Assembly (NCBI GenBank): GCA_010015655.1
Contig: ML976675.1
Coordinates: forward strand, 391,406 to 455,405
Source of the DNA: Bimuria novae-zelandiae CBS 107.79
Taxonomy: Eukaryota; Ascomycota; Dothideomycetes; Pleosporales; Didymosphaeriaceae
Direction of reading: 5' to 3'
Length of the DNA stretch: 64,000 nt
Of this stretch, positions 22,266 through 33,411 are shown in pieces (position 1 is the first letter of the stretch; every line of letters begins with the position of its first letter). Both the position numbers and the translations under genes were made by a program. Below the pieces are notes generated by a model. That model had not been told where the DNA came from and ran no database searches. It saw only the letters and a list, made by a program, of their open reading frames with translations.

Positions 22266-24319
22266 ATGGGTCTATGTAAACGTTGTGAAGACCTACAACT
22301 GTCAACCCTGTTTGCGCCCGAAAATTCGGCTTCACCAGACAAATTTGATCAAATAGCCAGAAGATCTCTCCGACCCCGTTGCACCGTTTGCTTGCAGATG
22401 TCGGACCTGTTCAACTTGTACGAGAACCCGACTGATGAGCTCGAGATCCGGTGGAAACGTTATCGTAGCCATCACCTAAATGGAAATTACATACACTCGT
22501 GTGTTTCTGGCCTGGAGCGGCAGAAAACATATCTTGTGCCGGCGAAAAGCAATCCGAACGCTTTGACAGACGAATTGCCAGGAGGACCATCGAACAATGG
22601 TCCAGATTTTGACCTGATCAAGCGCTGGTTAAAATATTGTCAAGCAAATCACCATGAATGCAGACAGTCGCCCAATCCGACAGCATTTCACCTCCAAGTT
22701 ATCGACAGCCAAACCAGGAGCCTGGTTGTTATTACACCGAATGACCCTTACGCAGCGTTGAGTTATGTCTGGGGTAATTAGCAGCCCGAAGCACACTCAG
22801 ACCGGGAGAGCCTTCCTGCAATCCCCCCGAAGACAGTAGAAGATGCCATCAAAGTATGTGTGGCCGTGGGGGTGCGCTTTCTTTGGATCGACAGATATTG
22901 TATCGGCTAAAGTGACGTCGAGAAGAAACATCGTCTCATCGCCAATATGGACCGTATCTACCAGAGTGCCGAAATTACACTAGTTGCCTGTTTTGGGGAA
23001 GATGCGTCAGCAGGTTTGCCAGGAGTTGACGGGACATTGCGCATGCCCTTTCCGGTAGTCGAGATAGGTCCGCATTCCTTCCGAGCTATCCGAGACCCAA
23101 ATGTGGAAATGGACCATTCAAAGGGGAACAGCCGTGGCTGGTGAGTATTTCATTCCGAATTCACACTGTAGTCGTGAATGTATGCTGACTTATCAGGACT
23201 TTCCAAGAGGATTGACTCTCAAGACGTCGATTGGTCTTCATGAAATCCCAAACAAAACTTGAATGCAAGAAACACATCTTTCTTGAGGGTCTGCATGATG
23301 ATTTATCTCATTTTGACTGCAGTCATCATGGGCAAAGGTGCATTACGGGCGACAAGTTCTTGCTCAACGATGACCCTTTCAAAGATGACGTCCGCAGGTT
23401 ACTTCTGACACTCCGTCGGGACACATGCGACTACTACGGGAGGGAACTCTCTTTCAAAGAAGACACTTTACACGCCGTTCAGGGAATCTTCAACTTCTAC
23501 CAGAATTCTGGGGCTCTCAAAGGCAAGCTCAATCAGTTTTGGGGTTTGAACTTCTTCTCGGTAATAGCCCTGGATGAGCTAACGTCGTTCATTGCAAATC
23601 TACAATGGCGACTGATTCCGGAACGCGGTCCTTCCAAACAATCAACAGGGATACAACTGCAACCCTGGGCGAATAGCTGCCTATTTCCATCGTGCTCATG
23701 GGCTGCCACAATGGCTAACATTGAGGCAGAAATAAGACCTAGGCTATCTCCCGAAACATACGCTTTACGTTGGCGCCACTTCTCGCTAATCCTCAAGCGT
23801 TGCGAGGAGATTCGTATTTCCTTCTCGCACAAATTTGGGTCGCGTGTTGATATACAAAACTACATGCTTGCATCTGAAGATTATCTTTCATTCCATCCAT
23901 GGTTAGACGTCACCTGCATGAGCATATGGTGTAAGATCGCCGACATAGTACCGCTTGACCCTTACGAAGCCTTTCAACACACCTATCACGACAGGTCACT
24001 TCAATCACTATATTTCGACTATCGTTGCGATTGGGCTCATGGTAGCAAGAGCGTGTTCGCCATATTTTTGGGTGCGTGGGAGCCCTGCCGCGAACCAAAC
24101 GATGATCATTACTCTCATCAACTTCTCTTCAGCGATACCATTTGTCTCTTGGTTGAGAAAGTTGCGGACGGCATTTTCCGTCGCATCGGACTGTGGAAAG
24201 GAAGCGTCCCCAAAAGCTGTCAAGATGCACCCAATGAAGAGATTTTGGAGAACATTCTGAAGATGGGGACCATCGAGTCAGACGAGAGATGGGAGAAGAG
24301 AACGCTTCGCCTTATATGA
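22266..24319 (+). pseudogene. HET (heterokaryon incompatibility) domain protein, three in-frame stops
   Basis: A HET-domain gene on the plus strand. Starting from MGLCKRCEDLQLSTLF, a usual N-terminus, it carries the HET signature: PYAALSYVWGN (22779 region), then TVEDAIKVCVAVGVRFLWID and RYCIG, then RLIANMDRIYQSAEITLVAC and, after an intron (23141-23196), TFQE with SRRRLVF. The C-terminal 360 residues are the variable region. Three stops lie in the frame: TAG 22779-22781, TAA 22908-22910 and TGA 23213-23215. The first two fit CAG and CAA changed by C-to-T in CpA context. Intact HET proteins act in vegetative incompatibility and regulated cell death; this copy would yield only the N-terminal piece. 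Such genes commonly occur in large, rapidly decaying families. Confidence 0.87.
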
Positions 24320-24458
24320 AAGAGAATTTTACATGTTAATCCAATTTTCACTTCTGCTAATTTCGTATACATCACCTCGGCATCCTTCCAAGGTTTGTTT
24401 TGGAAGCTCTCAAATCTCGTCTTGCAGCTTGATCATCACGGCAAGATTTAGGAATACA

Positions 24459-25176
24459 TCACTTCCACCTGACGACTATTAAGTCCAGCTTCGCGCCCGG
24501 TGTCCTCCTTACTTCCTCGAGGGTGAAGTTCGAGTCTGCGGCCTTCAACAAGACTTTCCAGTCATCCTCGTCGCGCTCCTGGGAGTTGGACGTGGCCAGC
24601 ATAGTAATATCCGAGTCCCTGGTCGTGTCAGTGGCATTCACATAATTAATGGCTAGTTCATGAACAAGACCTGCTCCTGAATTTCCATCCAAGGAAGCAA
24701 TGACTAGTCACAATGACGATCACGTATGGCACCTACCTGTCCCACTTCTCCGCAAGGAGGGGCAGTGTGCAAGGCGCCTCGAGGCACCTCTCGCTAAACA
24801 GCAGGCGAACACCTGGCTTCAGTGCGGGAATCAACGCCCGGAGAATCTTGACACAGTATTTGTCGGACTAGTCATGAAGAATCCAGCGGAAATAGTAAAC
24901 GTCAGCATTCTTAACAGGCTGTTCTTCCAAAAAGTTGTGCGCCTGGAATGTCACACGGTGCGACAGTTCGGCTGGCGATTTATTCTTCGCGTCTTCAATA
25001 ACCCTGGGAAGGTCCTGCACTACGAATTGCAGGTCGGGGAATTCTTTTGCAAGAGCGATGCACGCCAGGCCGTGCGACCCGCCAACGTCCACGACCGTGG
25101 CTTTGCCCAGAGAGGCCCAGTCGTAGGCTTTGACGATGTAGGCGGTGCCCTCCTTTTTCTCCATCATTTTCTTCAT
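24459..25176 (-). pseudogene. O-methyltransferase, C-terminal catalytic part only, degenerate
   Basis: Remnant of a fungal SAM-dependent O-methyltransferase (plant COMT-like type, usual in secondary metabolism). The Rossmann SAM motif KATVVDVGGSHGLACIALA is clear at about residues 25-43 of this piece, followed by VVQDLPRVIEDA and the catalytic-region motif YFRWILHD. A TAG then interrupts the frame where family members have Trp (HD-W-SDKYCVKIL). The frame continues with LRALIPALKPGVRLLFSE and, after a poorly fitting intron near 24736, with the usual end DITMLATSNSQERDEDDW and KLDLIVVRWK. The N-terminal dimerisation domain is absent. The sequence immediately upstream belongs to a different gene (next entry). 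The last junction is out of phase, so at least one frameshift is likely too. Confidence 0.8.
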
Positions 25177-26424
25177 GGTGAATGTCTAGTCGCGGTCTTA
25201 GTTGTAGATGTGCGGTAATGTGTGATGGTCGGCAGGACCTGATATGCTGCATTAATGGCATCGTATGCTCCACTCTGTAAGAACGAGGGTTCTCCAATGT
25301 CCAGTGGTTTGTCACACCACATAAGATACACGAGGAAGGTGCAGATAGAGTGCGCAAAAGTGTTAAGCTCGAATAGACTGATCGACAGATTCTGCGCCAG
25401 TCGCACTAGACGTTGTACGCATAACCATCCAGCTTGAATGCAAACGAGCGTCTTAGCGAAGGCGCTTGCTTTGCTCTTGTCAAGAATCTCAGCTTCTGAG
25501 ATATTAGGGATGAAGTCTGGATGTAACTCCGCTAGGTCCTTGAGCGTGTCCGGTGTCAAAGTGATGCGTCGCTGATAACGCAAAATATCTGAGGTAGCGC
25601 GTTTTGCTGCATGGCTGAACTCTAAAGCGAAGCCACCCATTGCGGTATATTGGCCATGAAATGCAGTTCACGAGGGCCTCTCGGCGGCTTTATCCCCTCC
25701 GTGCGCCTAGAAGTGCGTCAGTAATCATCGAGGCAACCCTAATACGTAGCGGAACCCTATGAACGTGCTTCAACATTGTGATTCGGACCATCGGTACCAG
25801 TCCGATCCTTCAAATGCTTAGAATCGGTCTGGAGGTTCAAGCGTAGATTCTGGATCCACCTTCTCCAGGTGCGCACTTCTTCCTTCTGTCCTAGTATCTT
25901 CCACATGGCGATTTCAAGCCCCCTCGCTGTCTTGTACTGCTCATATGCTGTCCATGCAATCTGCAGTGTAATTAGTGGATGCATGGCAACAATACTAAAC
26001 AAGAGAGATTTGGTGCTCCACTGATGCGCCGCGAAAGACTACGAACACACAGCTGGTCGACCATACTCACAAGCTCAGGGGCCACCAAACCTATAATAAC
26101 GCATCCCGCTTTCCTCCGAAACTGTCTTCGTTCCTCTCCTGGCCCTGGAATATTCAAATGCACGGCTGTCCACTTCTAGAGACCCATCGTGATCAGGCAT
26201 GATGTGAGGATGCTGAATGTTCCCCGTGACTGGGGTCCGGAGTGCCAGTGTGCAGCGACTGTTCCGTTATATGAACCGAACGGAGTGAATGGCATGGTGT
26301 AAGAATCCCGCAAGAATGCAGAACGCGAAGAACAGCGGGGAGAGACGAGGGAATATGGGCGCAGCGCACATGTACTCGAGAGCGCGCTTGCGATGGGCGT
26401 AAATGCCTTATGCACCGCCTGCAC
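25177..26424 (-). pseudogene. Fungal multi-pass membrane protein, degenerate and 3'-truncated
   Basis: Pieces in order on the minus strand match a common unnamed fungal membrane protein family: SRGTFSILTSCLITMGL (about 26228-26179), a TAG at 26176-26178, KWTAVHLNIPGPGEE and CVIIGLVAPELVSM (26175-26040). Then follow LITLQIAWTAYEQYKTARGL (25990-25930), FHGQYTAMGGFALEF (near 25655-25615), PDFIPNISEAEILDKSKASA and AKTLVCIQAGWLCVQRLVRL. The last block is AHSICTFLVYLMWCDKPLDI. The family shows the same RGT(W/F)SIL, WTA-HLN, GGF and KPL-I-EP landmarks in this order. Besides the TAG, an in-frame TGA precedes FHGQY, and the C-terminal third is replaced by methyltransferase sequence from 25176 down. 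The family is recalled from pattern only and its function is unknown. Confidence 0.65.
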
Positions 26425-26906
26425 GACAGATCTGGTGTGAGAATCACGTTTCGTACTGACGCCATGCTCCCGAAGTTATTTTTGAAGGCTGACGGCACGG
26501 TATGCTTCATATGCGGGCCTGTGTTCCTGGGGCATAAATCGAGCGCGACATCATTGGTTATGTGTGGCGATGATAGGGTTGTTCTTGCTGAAGGTGATCG
26601 CTTAAAAGAAGGCAAACATTACTAAAATCAACCTTCCACTTCGATCAGTCAGAAAGATCAGGTTTTGTACCTCATACTAGTGATGGTTCCATTCCGGTTT
26701 TGGAGATGTAGTACTCTACCCCAATCACCATACCTACGTAACAGCTGAAATCCGACGGAAATAAAGGTGCTTCTTTCTATAGGCTATAAGCTACACGTAG
26801 AGCTACAAGTACGCGACCGTATACACACAAAAGGAAAAAAAGGGCGAATCAAGGAGGTTTCTGTTTTCTATCCATTGGCCCCCGAAACCAACCCAACAAT
26901 GCACGC
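26425..26906. other. Intergenic stretch
   Basis: 3' flank of MIC60. No motif recognised; a minus-strand frame up to 26615 may include upstream sequence of the membrane protein pseudogene. Confidence 0.4.
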
Positions 26907-28901
26907 TTAGTCTACAAGCAGACTCTGCAACCGTGCTTCCGTACCAATAACGTCCAAAGCCTGCTTCACCTCCAGGACTCTTCGGCACTCCCCGAGCCAG
27001 TCCTTGCTGAGCACCTTAGCCCAGCCCTGCAGCCCATTCATCTCACGGGCTGCTGCGTCGAGGTCACCCTCCTCTAGGAGAGCTTCTGTCCTGGCGAGCA
27101 CAGCCTCGACGTCTTGTCCGACAGCAAGACCGGACTTCTTGAAGAGAACCTTGGACATGGCTAGAGAGGCAAGATGCGATGCGACACCAGCGTCTTCGGG
27201 GAGGAGAGCCGCTTTTCGCACCTCCTGAGCAACGCGTCGGAAACGGTCGATCAGCTGTGCCGAATTAGGAATACCGCGTTGATATGCGGCAGGATTGATG
27301 CTAGCGATGGCTGCACCGACGACGGGGTCGTCAGCCGCAATCTCCTTGAGGGCAGCAAGCTCGGTGATGAAGGGCTTGGGAACGACCTGGTTCTCCAGCG
27401 CAGACTTGACCGCCTCCACGGCGACCACAAGATGTTGGGTCTTGAGGTTGGCATCGACGACTTGGTTCCACTCCCCTGTCAGCTTCTCCAACTCTTGTAC
27501 AGAAGAAGATAGCTCGTTGAGCTTTCCAAGCCGACCTTCACGCTCCTTCTCAACCTGATCCCGTACAGACGAGGCGAACTGGCGCTGGAGGGCGATGCTC
27601 TGCTCGAGCAGCTCGTTCGTCAACTTCTGCTCGTAGACCTTCTGTGCAGCGTCCAGCTCGGATCGCATCCTCTCCCTGTATGCCTGGGCAAGACGTTCGC
27701 GCTCATTCTCATATTCCTCTTTCCATTGTGTCTCTTGCGCCTTCATCTGGTGGTCGAGGCGCTGAACAAGCTCTTTCGCAGCTCCGTCGAATTCGGTATG
27801 GGCAGCGTTGATCTGCTCCTCGGCCGCCTTCTGGATGTTGGCCTTGAGCAGGTTGATGTCGGAAACAACCTTGGAAAGTTCCGATTTGGCCTTTTCCAGC
27901 GCAGAATCGTACTTGCCATTGCGAGAAGAGTCAGCGTTGATGGCGGTGATGATGTCGTTCACAATCTTGACGACGTCCTGAACCACGGGCTCTTCAGCTT
28001 GCGGCACGGAGAGATGGTCGATCTGCGAGATGGGCTTAGCTGGGGCCGCCTTGGTCTCCTTGGCAGGCTCAGTCTTCACGTCCTCCTTGGGCAATAGCTT
28101 GTGACTCCCAGAGTCAGTAGGCTTCTCCTGGACCTCTTCTTTCTTCTTCTCTTGAGCACCTTTGGATGGCGTGTCGGAAGCGACCTTGGGAGAAGGGGAG
28201 GCTCTTTCGTGATCTTTAGCAGGACTATCGCTGACAGCGCTCACGTGTGGGCCCTTGGTGGCAAGATCAGCGGCCTTGCCCCCATTAGCGATACGGGAAG
28301 TGAGACCGCTCTTTCCAGGGATGGTAACCTTGTTCTCGCCCGTCACCTGCGGGTGCAGGCGTGGCTGGCCGGCACGTCCCGGAAAGCGTCTTCGGAATTC
28401 GCGTTCCTCGAAGTAGGCAACGGCGTCTTCGCCAAAGGGCACGTATTCGGTGAAGAAGTCGTGGAAGTTGTCCGAGACGAGCGAGTACCACACACCGCCA
28501 CCGTATCCGAGGGCAGACAGGAGCAGCGTGTAGAAGAGCAGGCGGCCAAAACGTCGCTTCCTCTTCGGCTTCGGCACGCTGGTTGGGTCGGGGGCTACGC
28601 TCGCAGTTCCTGGGCCAGTGGGCGGGAGCGTCGCGGGCTGAACAACGGGCGCTGAGCGGGAAGCACCTGTGGTTTCGGGCGCCGGCGGCGGCTTCGGCAT
28701 GTCAGACGGGGGCACTGATGCATTCTCGACAGCTGCAGATTGGGACGGGGTGACGGATGGCGCGGGATTGGGGATGTGCGTCTCGCCCATGCTCTTTTTG
28801 TCGTCGGCGTAGAAGCGCTGGGCTTGCTGCCATTGCGGGCGCACCCTGGGTGCAATTGGCCTCAGGGCCGGCCGGGCGCGCAGAATCGAGGCGCGCAGCA
28901 T
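26907..28901 (-). CDS. mic60: MICOS complex subunit Mic60 (mitofilin/Fcj1)
   Basis: 664-residue core subunit of the mitochondrial contact site and cristae organising system, anchored in the inner membrane at crista junctions. Order of features: Arg-rich presequence MLRASILRARPALRPIAPRV, low-complexity Pro/Ser linker, one membrane helix in the segment RLLFYTLLLSALGYGGGVWY, and FTEYVPFGEDAVAYFEEREF just after it, as in fungal orthologues. A long charged linker follows, then coiled coil (about residues 330-500, for example QVEKEREGRLGKLNELSSS). The conserved mitofilin domain closes the chain (LLPEDAGVASHLASLAMSKV and GWAKVLSKDWLGECRRVLEV). The start at 28901 was chosen over the open upstream ATG at 29060 because it begins the mitochondrial presequence. 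Single exon, intact. Confidence 0.95.
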   Translation of the reverse strand: MLRASILRARPALRPIAPRVRPQWQQAQRFYADDKKSMGETHIPNPAPSVTPSQSAAVENASVPPSDMPKPPPAPETTGASRSAPVVQPATLPPTGPGTASVAPDPTSVPKPKRKRRFGRLLFYTLLLSALGYGGGVWYSLVSDNFHDFFTEYVPFGEDAVAYFEEREFRRRFPGRAGQPRLHPQVTGENKVTIPGKSGLTSRIANGGKAADLATKGPHVSAVSDSPAKDHERASPSPKVASDTPSKGAQEKKKEEVQEKPTDSGSHKLLPKEDVKTEPAKETKAAPAKPISQIDHLSVPQAEEPVVQDVVKIVNDIITAINADSSRNGKYDSALEKAKSELSKVVSDINLLKANIQKAAEEQINAAHTEFDGAAKELVQRLDHQMKAQETQWKEEYENERERLAQAYRERMRSELDAAQKVYEQKLTNELLEQSIALQRQFASSVRDQVEKEREGRLGKLNELSSSVQELEKLTGEWNQVVDANLKTQHLVVAVEAVKSALENQVVPKPFITELAALKEIAADDPVVGAAIASINPAAYQRGIPNSAQLIDRFRRVAQEVRKAALLPEDAGVASHLASLAMSKVLFKKSGLAVGQDVEAVLARTEALLEEGDLDAAAREMNGLQGWAKVLSKDWLGECRRVLEVKQALDVIGTEARLQSLLVD

Positions 28902-29637
28902 GATGGCTGCCTCCAATGGACGAGGATGGGGGGAGGACGAGGTTGGAGATGGGCGTGCGACAGTTTGCAGATTCTGGGAGAGCTCCCGCGTCACTAACGC
29001 TCGGGCCCGTCCGGGACCCATTCGGCAGGCACATGCCTCAGGCCAACACCACGACTCCATCTATCCTACCCAGGGTCCAGCGCTTCAAAAGCGTTTGCTT
29101 GCCCACTTCTAATAATATTCTGTTTGCTCTTCACTAACCAGTTCGCTGACTGCTCTTCGCTCTTCGTACATCTTCGTCCGCTCATAGGCTCCACGTTTCT
29201 GCGGCTGTGTCTCGGGCATTCCAAATGGCAAACTCAAGTCCGGTACCCGGTCTACAAAAAGCGCCTCTCTCACCCCAACGCGCCTTCCTCCCCATGCTTT
29301 CTGAGTTCTCGGCGAATGTGCCGTTCGTATGAACACGTTGCTGAGACACATAGCTGAACAACACCGCCACTCACAATACGGCACTGCAACGTCATCACTA
29401 CCATGACTGTCCCTTCTAGGCAACCATTTCGCGACCACCATTGACCTCGCTCACACCCAGCCTAGAGTGCCTTTACCCCACTCTATTACCTGCAGAATTA
29501 ACTGCAGTACTCGAATCACCTGTGGCTGTTTGACCCCGCTATCTTGCACATCTTACCTCGAAGCGAAAAACACCTTGACTATCCATTGTGCGCAATATCA
29601 CTTTTCTTCCGAACACCTGTTCTCAGTCTCACCGAAA
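28902..29637. other. Upstream region of MIC60 and of the 29638 gene
   Basis: Divergent intergenic region. Frames here are shadows or GC-driven. It contains AC- and CT-rich stretches typical of fungal leaders near 29460-29630. Confidence 0.45.
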
Positions 29638-30276
29638 ATGGACGACCCCAGCCGCGCAGGCTCCCACCTCGTGCGTGACCCATGCCTCTCCCCCATGGAC
29701 CCCATGGAAATGTCCTGCTTCGACATCCGTGCTTCGACAATACCTGTGCCGAAGCGTTCCATGGACTCGAGAGCTTCGAAGCGAAAAACTCTCGCCTCTG
29801 TTCCGCCACATATCTCACTTCCCGGTTATGCGCATGGAAACGGCTCGTGGATGGCTACCGCTTCGACCCTCAAACACAGCCGTCTCCAGCACTACAAGCA
29901 GGAATCGCAGCTGGACCAGCAGATGCACCATAGCACGTGTCTGAACCTCAACGCTGATGCAAACAGCACTGAGTCCGATCTGTGGATTCTTCCCGATTTC
30001 GACGACTGGGAAGCCGAGAGCAAGACTCAGCAGCAAGACTCCCAGTCTGCGAGAACGGACGGTACGTGGGCCCCGCTTCTCAAGCGCGCCGTGAACTCGA
30101 ACCGCGAGCGCCTTCGACGGCGGCTCGAAGGCGACGGCTGGGACTTTGTGGGCGGCAAGTACGGCGACGACGGCACCTTGTTGAAAGAGGAGGCCGACGC
30201 GAGCGCAGAAAGCGAGGAGAGCGTCGACGAAGAGTTCGACGTGGTCGTTCTGCCCGTGGCGCGCGTCTCGTGCTAG
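29638..30276 (+). CDS. Conserved-looking hypothetical protein
   Basis: 212 residues from ATG 29638 (the frame is open upstream to 29467, but that part is leader-like). No family recognised. The N-terminal half is basic and Ser/Pro-rich (PVPKRSMDSRASKRKTLAS). The C-terminal half holds DLWILPDFDDWEAE, a basic amphipathic block RERLRRRLEGDGWDFVGGKY and an acidic end (ASAESEESVDEEFDVVVLPV). The block RLEGDGWDFVGGKYGDDGTL reads like a short conserved motif of a small cytosolic or nuclear protein, not a secreted one. Codon use and GC match the neighbouring real genes. Divergent from MIC60. Confidence 0.65.
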   Translation: MDDPSRAGSHLVRDPCLSPMDPMEMSCFDIRASTIPVPKRSMDSRASKRKTLASVPPHISLPGYAHGNGSWMATASTLKHSRLQHYKQESQLDQQMHHSTCLNLNADANSTESDLWILPDFDDWEAESKTQQQDSQSARTDGTWAPLLKRAVNSNRERLRRRLEGDGWDFVGGKYGDDGTLLKEEADASAESEESVDEEFDVVVLPVARVSC

Positions 30277-30820
30277 CCACCGGGCTCTTACCTCACCTCA
30301 CTACACCTCTCCACCACTATCACATTGGAAGACCAAAAGTTTTGGAGTTCTGACGCAAGACAAAACAGCCCAAAAGTTTGTGTCATCTACTGTGTTTCTA
30401 CAACTACCTTTCTCCGACCCTTTACACTTTTATTTCGGTCACACGAAATATATACGACACAGCTACGACCGTTCATTTCTCCGGTACATAGATTATCACT
30501 ACCCTTCCTCCCTCGCTCTCTTTTGTCTTAGATGTCTACCCCTACACCCAATGATACCCCAGCCTCCTGTATCACCACACCATGTAACACTCTCCCAACA
30601 ATTTTGGCTTATACCCAACCAATTTCCTAAAAAACTTCACGTCACTTGTACGATTTCAAAGCGCCTACTTGCAAAAACAATCTAATGCCTCTATTATCTC
30701 ATGCCAGCATTACTTAAAGTCTACATATGCGGAAAAGAAAAAAAGGCCTTGGGCTGTTTCTGTAATCATACACCTCGCGAACGTTACATGTCGAAATCTC
30801 ATAGAGCAGTAGTGTGTCGA
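30277..30820. terminator. Convergent 3' flanks of the hypothetical gene and SAC1
   Basis: Two genes converge here. The stretch is T/C-rich, with AATAAA-like and TACATA elements near 30640-30740 but no gene. Polyadenylation of both transcripts must occur in it; exact sites cannot be placed. Confidence 0.4.
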
Positions 30821-33046
30821 CTACTCTCTCCTCTTCTTGCCCTCCTCCAGGCCTACCAGCCGTGCGTCACTCTTGCCCCGCTCGTGTTTCGTGCCGACGA
30901 GACCGCCCACAACAGGGTTGTGCGAGAAGCGTGTCAGCGTGTCTTGCATCGACTCGATGGCATGCGGGAGCCTGTTCAGCTTCGGCCAATTGACCTGTTC
31001 ACTCATTAGTCCGGTGCAAAACATCACCCCATGAGAGGTGGGTGATCCAACTTACATAAAGCGTGCCATTTGTCCAAATGAAGTTCAGAGACACGGCCGC
31101 GAGCGCCATGCACAGGAAAATGATGAGCCGCAGCGGCCAAACAGCCGCATCAGGCGCTCTGCGCGTAAAGCTGCCCACGAAAATCAAGAAGATGCTCGCA
31201 GCGAGGATATACGGGATCGCCTGGATGAAGAGCGGACGGCGGTCCGCAAACAGCAGTTGTCCGCCGATGCCCGAATCCGAAGGCAGATACGTGCCCAGGA
31301 AGAGATCGAACGCATCCTGGCGCGAGCCATCCGCGAAGTTGTTCAAGAAGTAGCGCGTGATGGAATTATTCAGATCCTGGAGGGCGCCCTGCTTGGTGCG
31401 GACGCCCAGGCGCGTGAAGTCTGTCTTGAGCGCGCCCGTGCCCGAGTACGACTTGGATACGATGTCGGCGTTGTCGGCCCAGACATTGCGGAAGAGGAAC
31501 TCGAAGGCCTGGTCGTCTTCTGCGTTCTCGCCTTCGCGCATGATGCCCAGATCGATGAGCATGCGCGAAAGCATGAATCGCCCGATCATGCTCTGCACGA
31601 CATTCGTTCGGTCTAGGCAGTCCATGCAGTTTGTGCGGATGACGGCAGTCTGGTGCCGTCGGACCTCCATCTGCCCAGAGTCACCCGGCATGTCGACGCC
31701 CCGGAAGTAGCCGTGCTTGAGCACGTGGGGTTCCAGCTGATCCATCAGGATCTTAGCCCGATGCCATTGCAAGCCCTTGGTCTCGTTGTGGAAATCGAAG
31801 TAGATGTAGTGGATGCGGTCGAATTTCGTTTTGGGCTGTTCCGATTCTATGATATGGAACTTCTCTGAAGTCAACTGGTCTTGTTCGATGTCTTCTTCGG
31901 GCGAGTTCACGAGATGGTCAACCATCTGCTCGTATGCATCCTTGACGCTCTTCTCACGACCCTTCTGGTTGACCAGATTGACCAGCCAGTTGTCGCCGTA
32001 CAAGGCAATCTGCTCGGCGAAGTGTTTCTTGGCGGCGGGCACGGCGCTTTCGACCCCACGCACCTGGAGTTTCGGAGTGTACTGGAGGGTGTTGATCTCG
32101 GCCCAGTAGACGGGTACGCTTCCACGTGTCTGAACATATGCTAGTACTTGCGCCTCTTTGCCCGCGCTGCCGCCTGCCGTGTCGTTCTGAGATGAGCCGT
32201 AGCCGCCCAGACCTCCTGAAGCGTGATCGTTCAGGATGATGGACTGCTCCGTCTCGTTGAAGTTGGACACGTTGCCGTTCTCGTCGATGCCTCGAGAAAA
32301 GTAGCGCGTGCCTGCTCGTAACCGCGACCGGCGGGTGATGAGGATGAAGGTTAAGGGTGTTCCCTTGACGGAGGTGTTCTTAATCTCCATCATGCCGTAC
32401 ATGACTGGCAGGATGAAAGGATCCACCTCGGGCTGCTGCCCGCTGGGGTGCCTGTGTCCATAGCCCGTGTTGAGTCCGCCGCGGAAGTCTATTAGGTCGC
32501 TCTGTACGAAGCGGTTCCAGAAGAAGCGGTCGTCTGCGCGCTTCCACAGGGGCACCGAAGGGTCCGCATGGGCCTGGCGCTGGAAGCTGTTGGTGATGTC
32601 GAAAGAATAGGAGAAGAACAGCGGGGAGGTCTTCAGCAGCGTCTTAAGCAAGGTGAGGTACGTGTCCTCATCGGGATCGTGGAGCGGGCGCTCGCGCAAC
32701 GGCAGGAACTCGGTGGAGACGACTTTGTAAATCATGTGGCCCTTTACCCTGCCCATGGGCTGGGCCTTGGTTATTACGATTATGTACTTGTCTTCGCATG
32801 CTCATCAGCCTCGCTCTTGCTACCACTGTGGAGTGTCTAACCTAGGCGCAGCTTGATCATGCCCAGAATGCCAGCAATGCTGGAGACGCGCTTGGATCCC
32901 AGTAGCTTGCCATCGTGCAGGCGCAAGTCACCGCTCGGACGGTCTACTACCAGCGTCGGCGCAGAGGGGGACGACGGCGACGAGAAGGCGTAGTGCGACG
33001 GCGACGAGTGCACATTGATGTCGCGGAATGGCAAGCCAGCAGCCAT
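30821..33046 (-). CDS. sac1: Sac1-type phosphoinositide phosphatase
   Basis: 704-residue ER/Golgi membrane phosphatase that removes phosphate mainly from PI4P and so controls lipid exchange at contact sites. Three exons: 33046-32842, 32791-31056 and 30994-30821. Intron 1 (50 bp) joins GMIKLRL to DKYIIVITKAQPMGRVKGHM, the usual Sac1 sequence. Intron 2 (GTAAGT...ACAG) joins NGTLY to VNWPKLNRLPHAIESM. The SAC domain holds the catalytic CX5R motif in RTNCMDCLDRTN. Two C-terminal membrane helices follow (FIQAIPYILAASIFLIFVGS and WPLRLIIFLCMALAAVSLNF), then a Lys-rich cytosolic tail ending KKRRE, which could serve as an ER-retrieval-like signal (inference). Intact. It shares a 365-bp promoter region with the Rab5 gene. 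Confidence 0.95.
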
Positions 33047-33411
33047 AGTTGCGACGGTTTTGATCGTGAACGGGTAGCACAGTAGTAGTGGCTGTCTGCG
33101 GAATGCTGTCGAAAGGCGAACAATGGACGGCAACACTTGCTCTTGTGGATGGGTCCACTGTACAGGTTCCCCCAAACGAACGAACACCGCCCGCGCACGT
33201 CACTTAGCGGTGGCGCGCGGAAGTGGCCAGTCGCCGCGCCGGGGCGCTAAGGTCCCTCGTCGTCACGCTCTACCTTTCATTCATCCAGCGCTCAACACTG
33301 GCATCCACCTGCCCGCCCGCCTCCTAACCCCCAGTTTCTCCGCCGCCGAATAGCGACCTTCCCGTCCTTCTTACAGTCGCCTTATCGCCCGCCCCACCCC
33401 GTGCCCAAAAC
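33047..33411. promoter_or_regulatory. Bidirectional promoter between SAC1 and the Rab5 gene
   Basis: 365 bp between divergent start codons, GC-rich, with CT-rich runs just before the Rab5 ATG. There is no TATA box, as is usual for fungal housekeeping genes. Confidence 0.55.

Noticed and set aside
24700..25218. 172-codon plus-strand frame
   Set aside because: Antisense of the O-methyltransferase remnant, whose minus strand shows the SAM-binding motif.
28101..28655. Long plus-strand frames opposite MIC60
   Set aside because: GC-driven antisense shadows; the minus-strand frame carries the mitofilin domain and all family motifs.
26907..29060. Longer MIC60 start at 29060
   Set aside because: The extra 53 residues are low-complexity and precede a clear mitochondrial presequence starting at 28901.
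31038..32144. Plus-strand frames opposite SAC1
   Set aside because: Antisense shadows of the SAC domain; no motif of their own.
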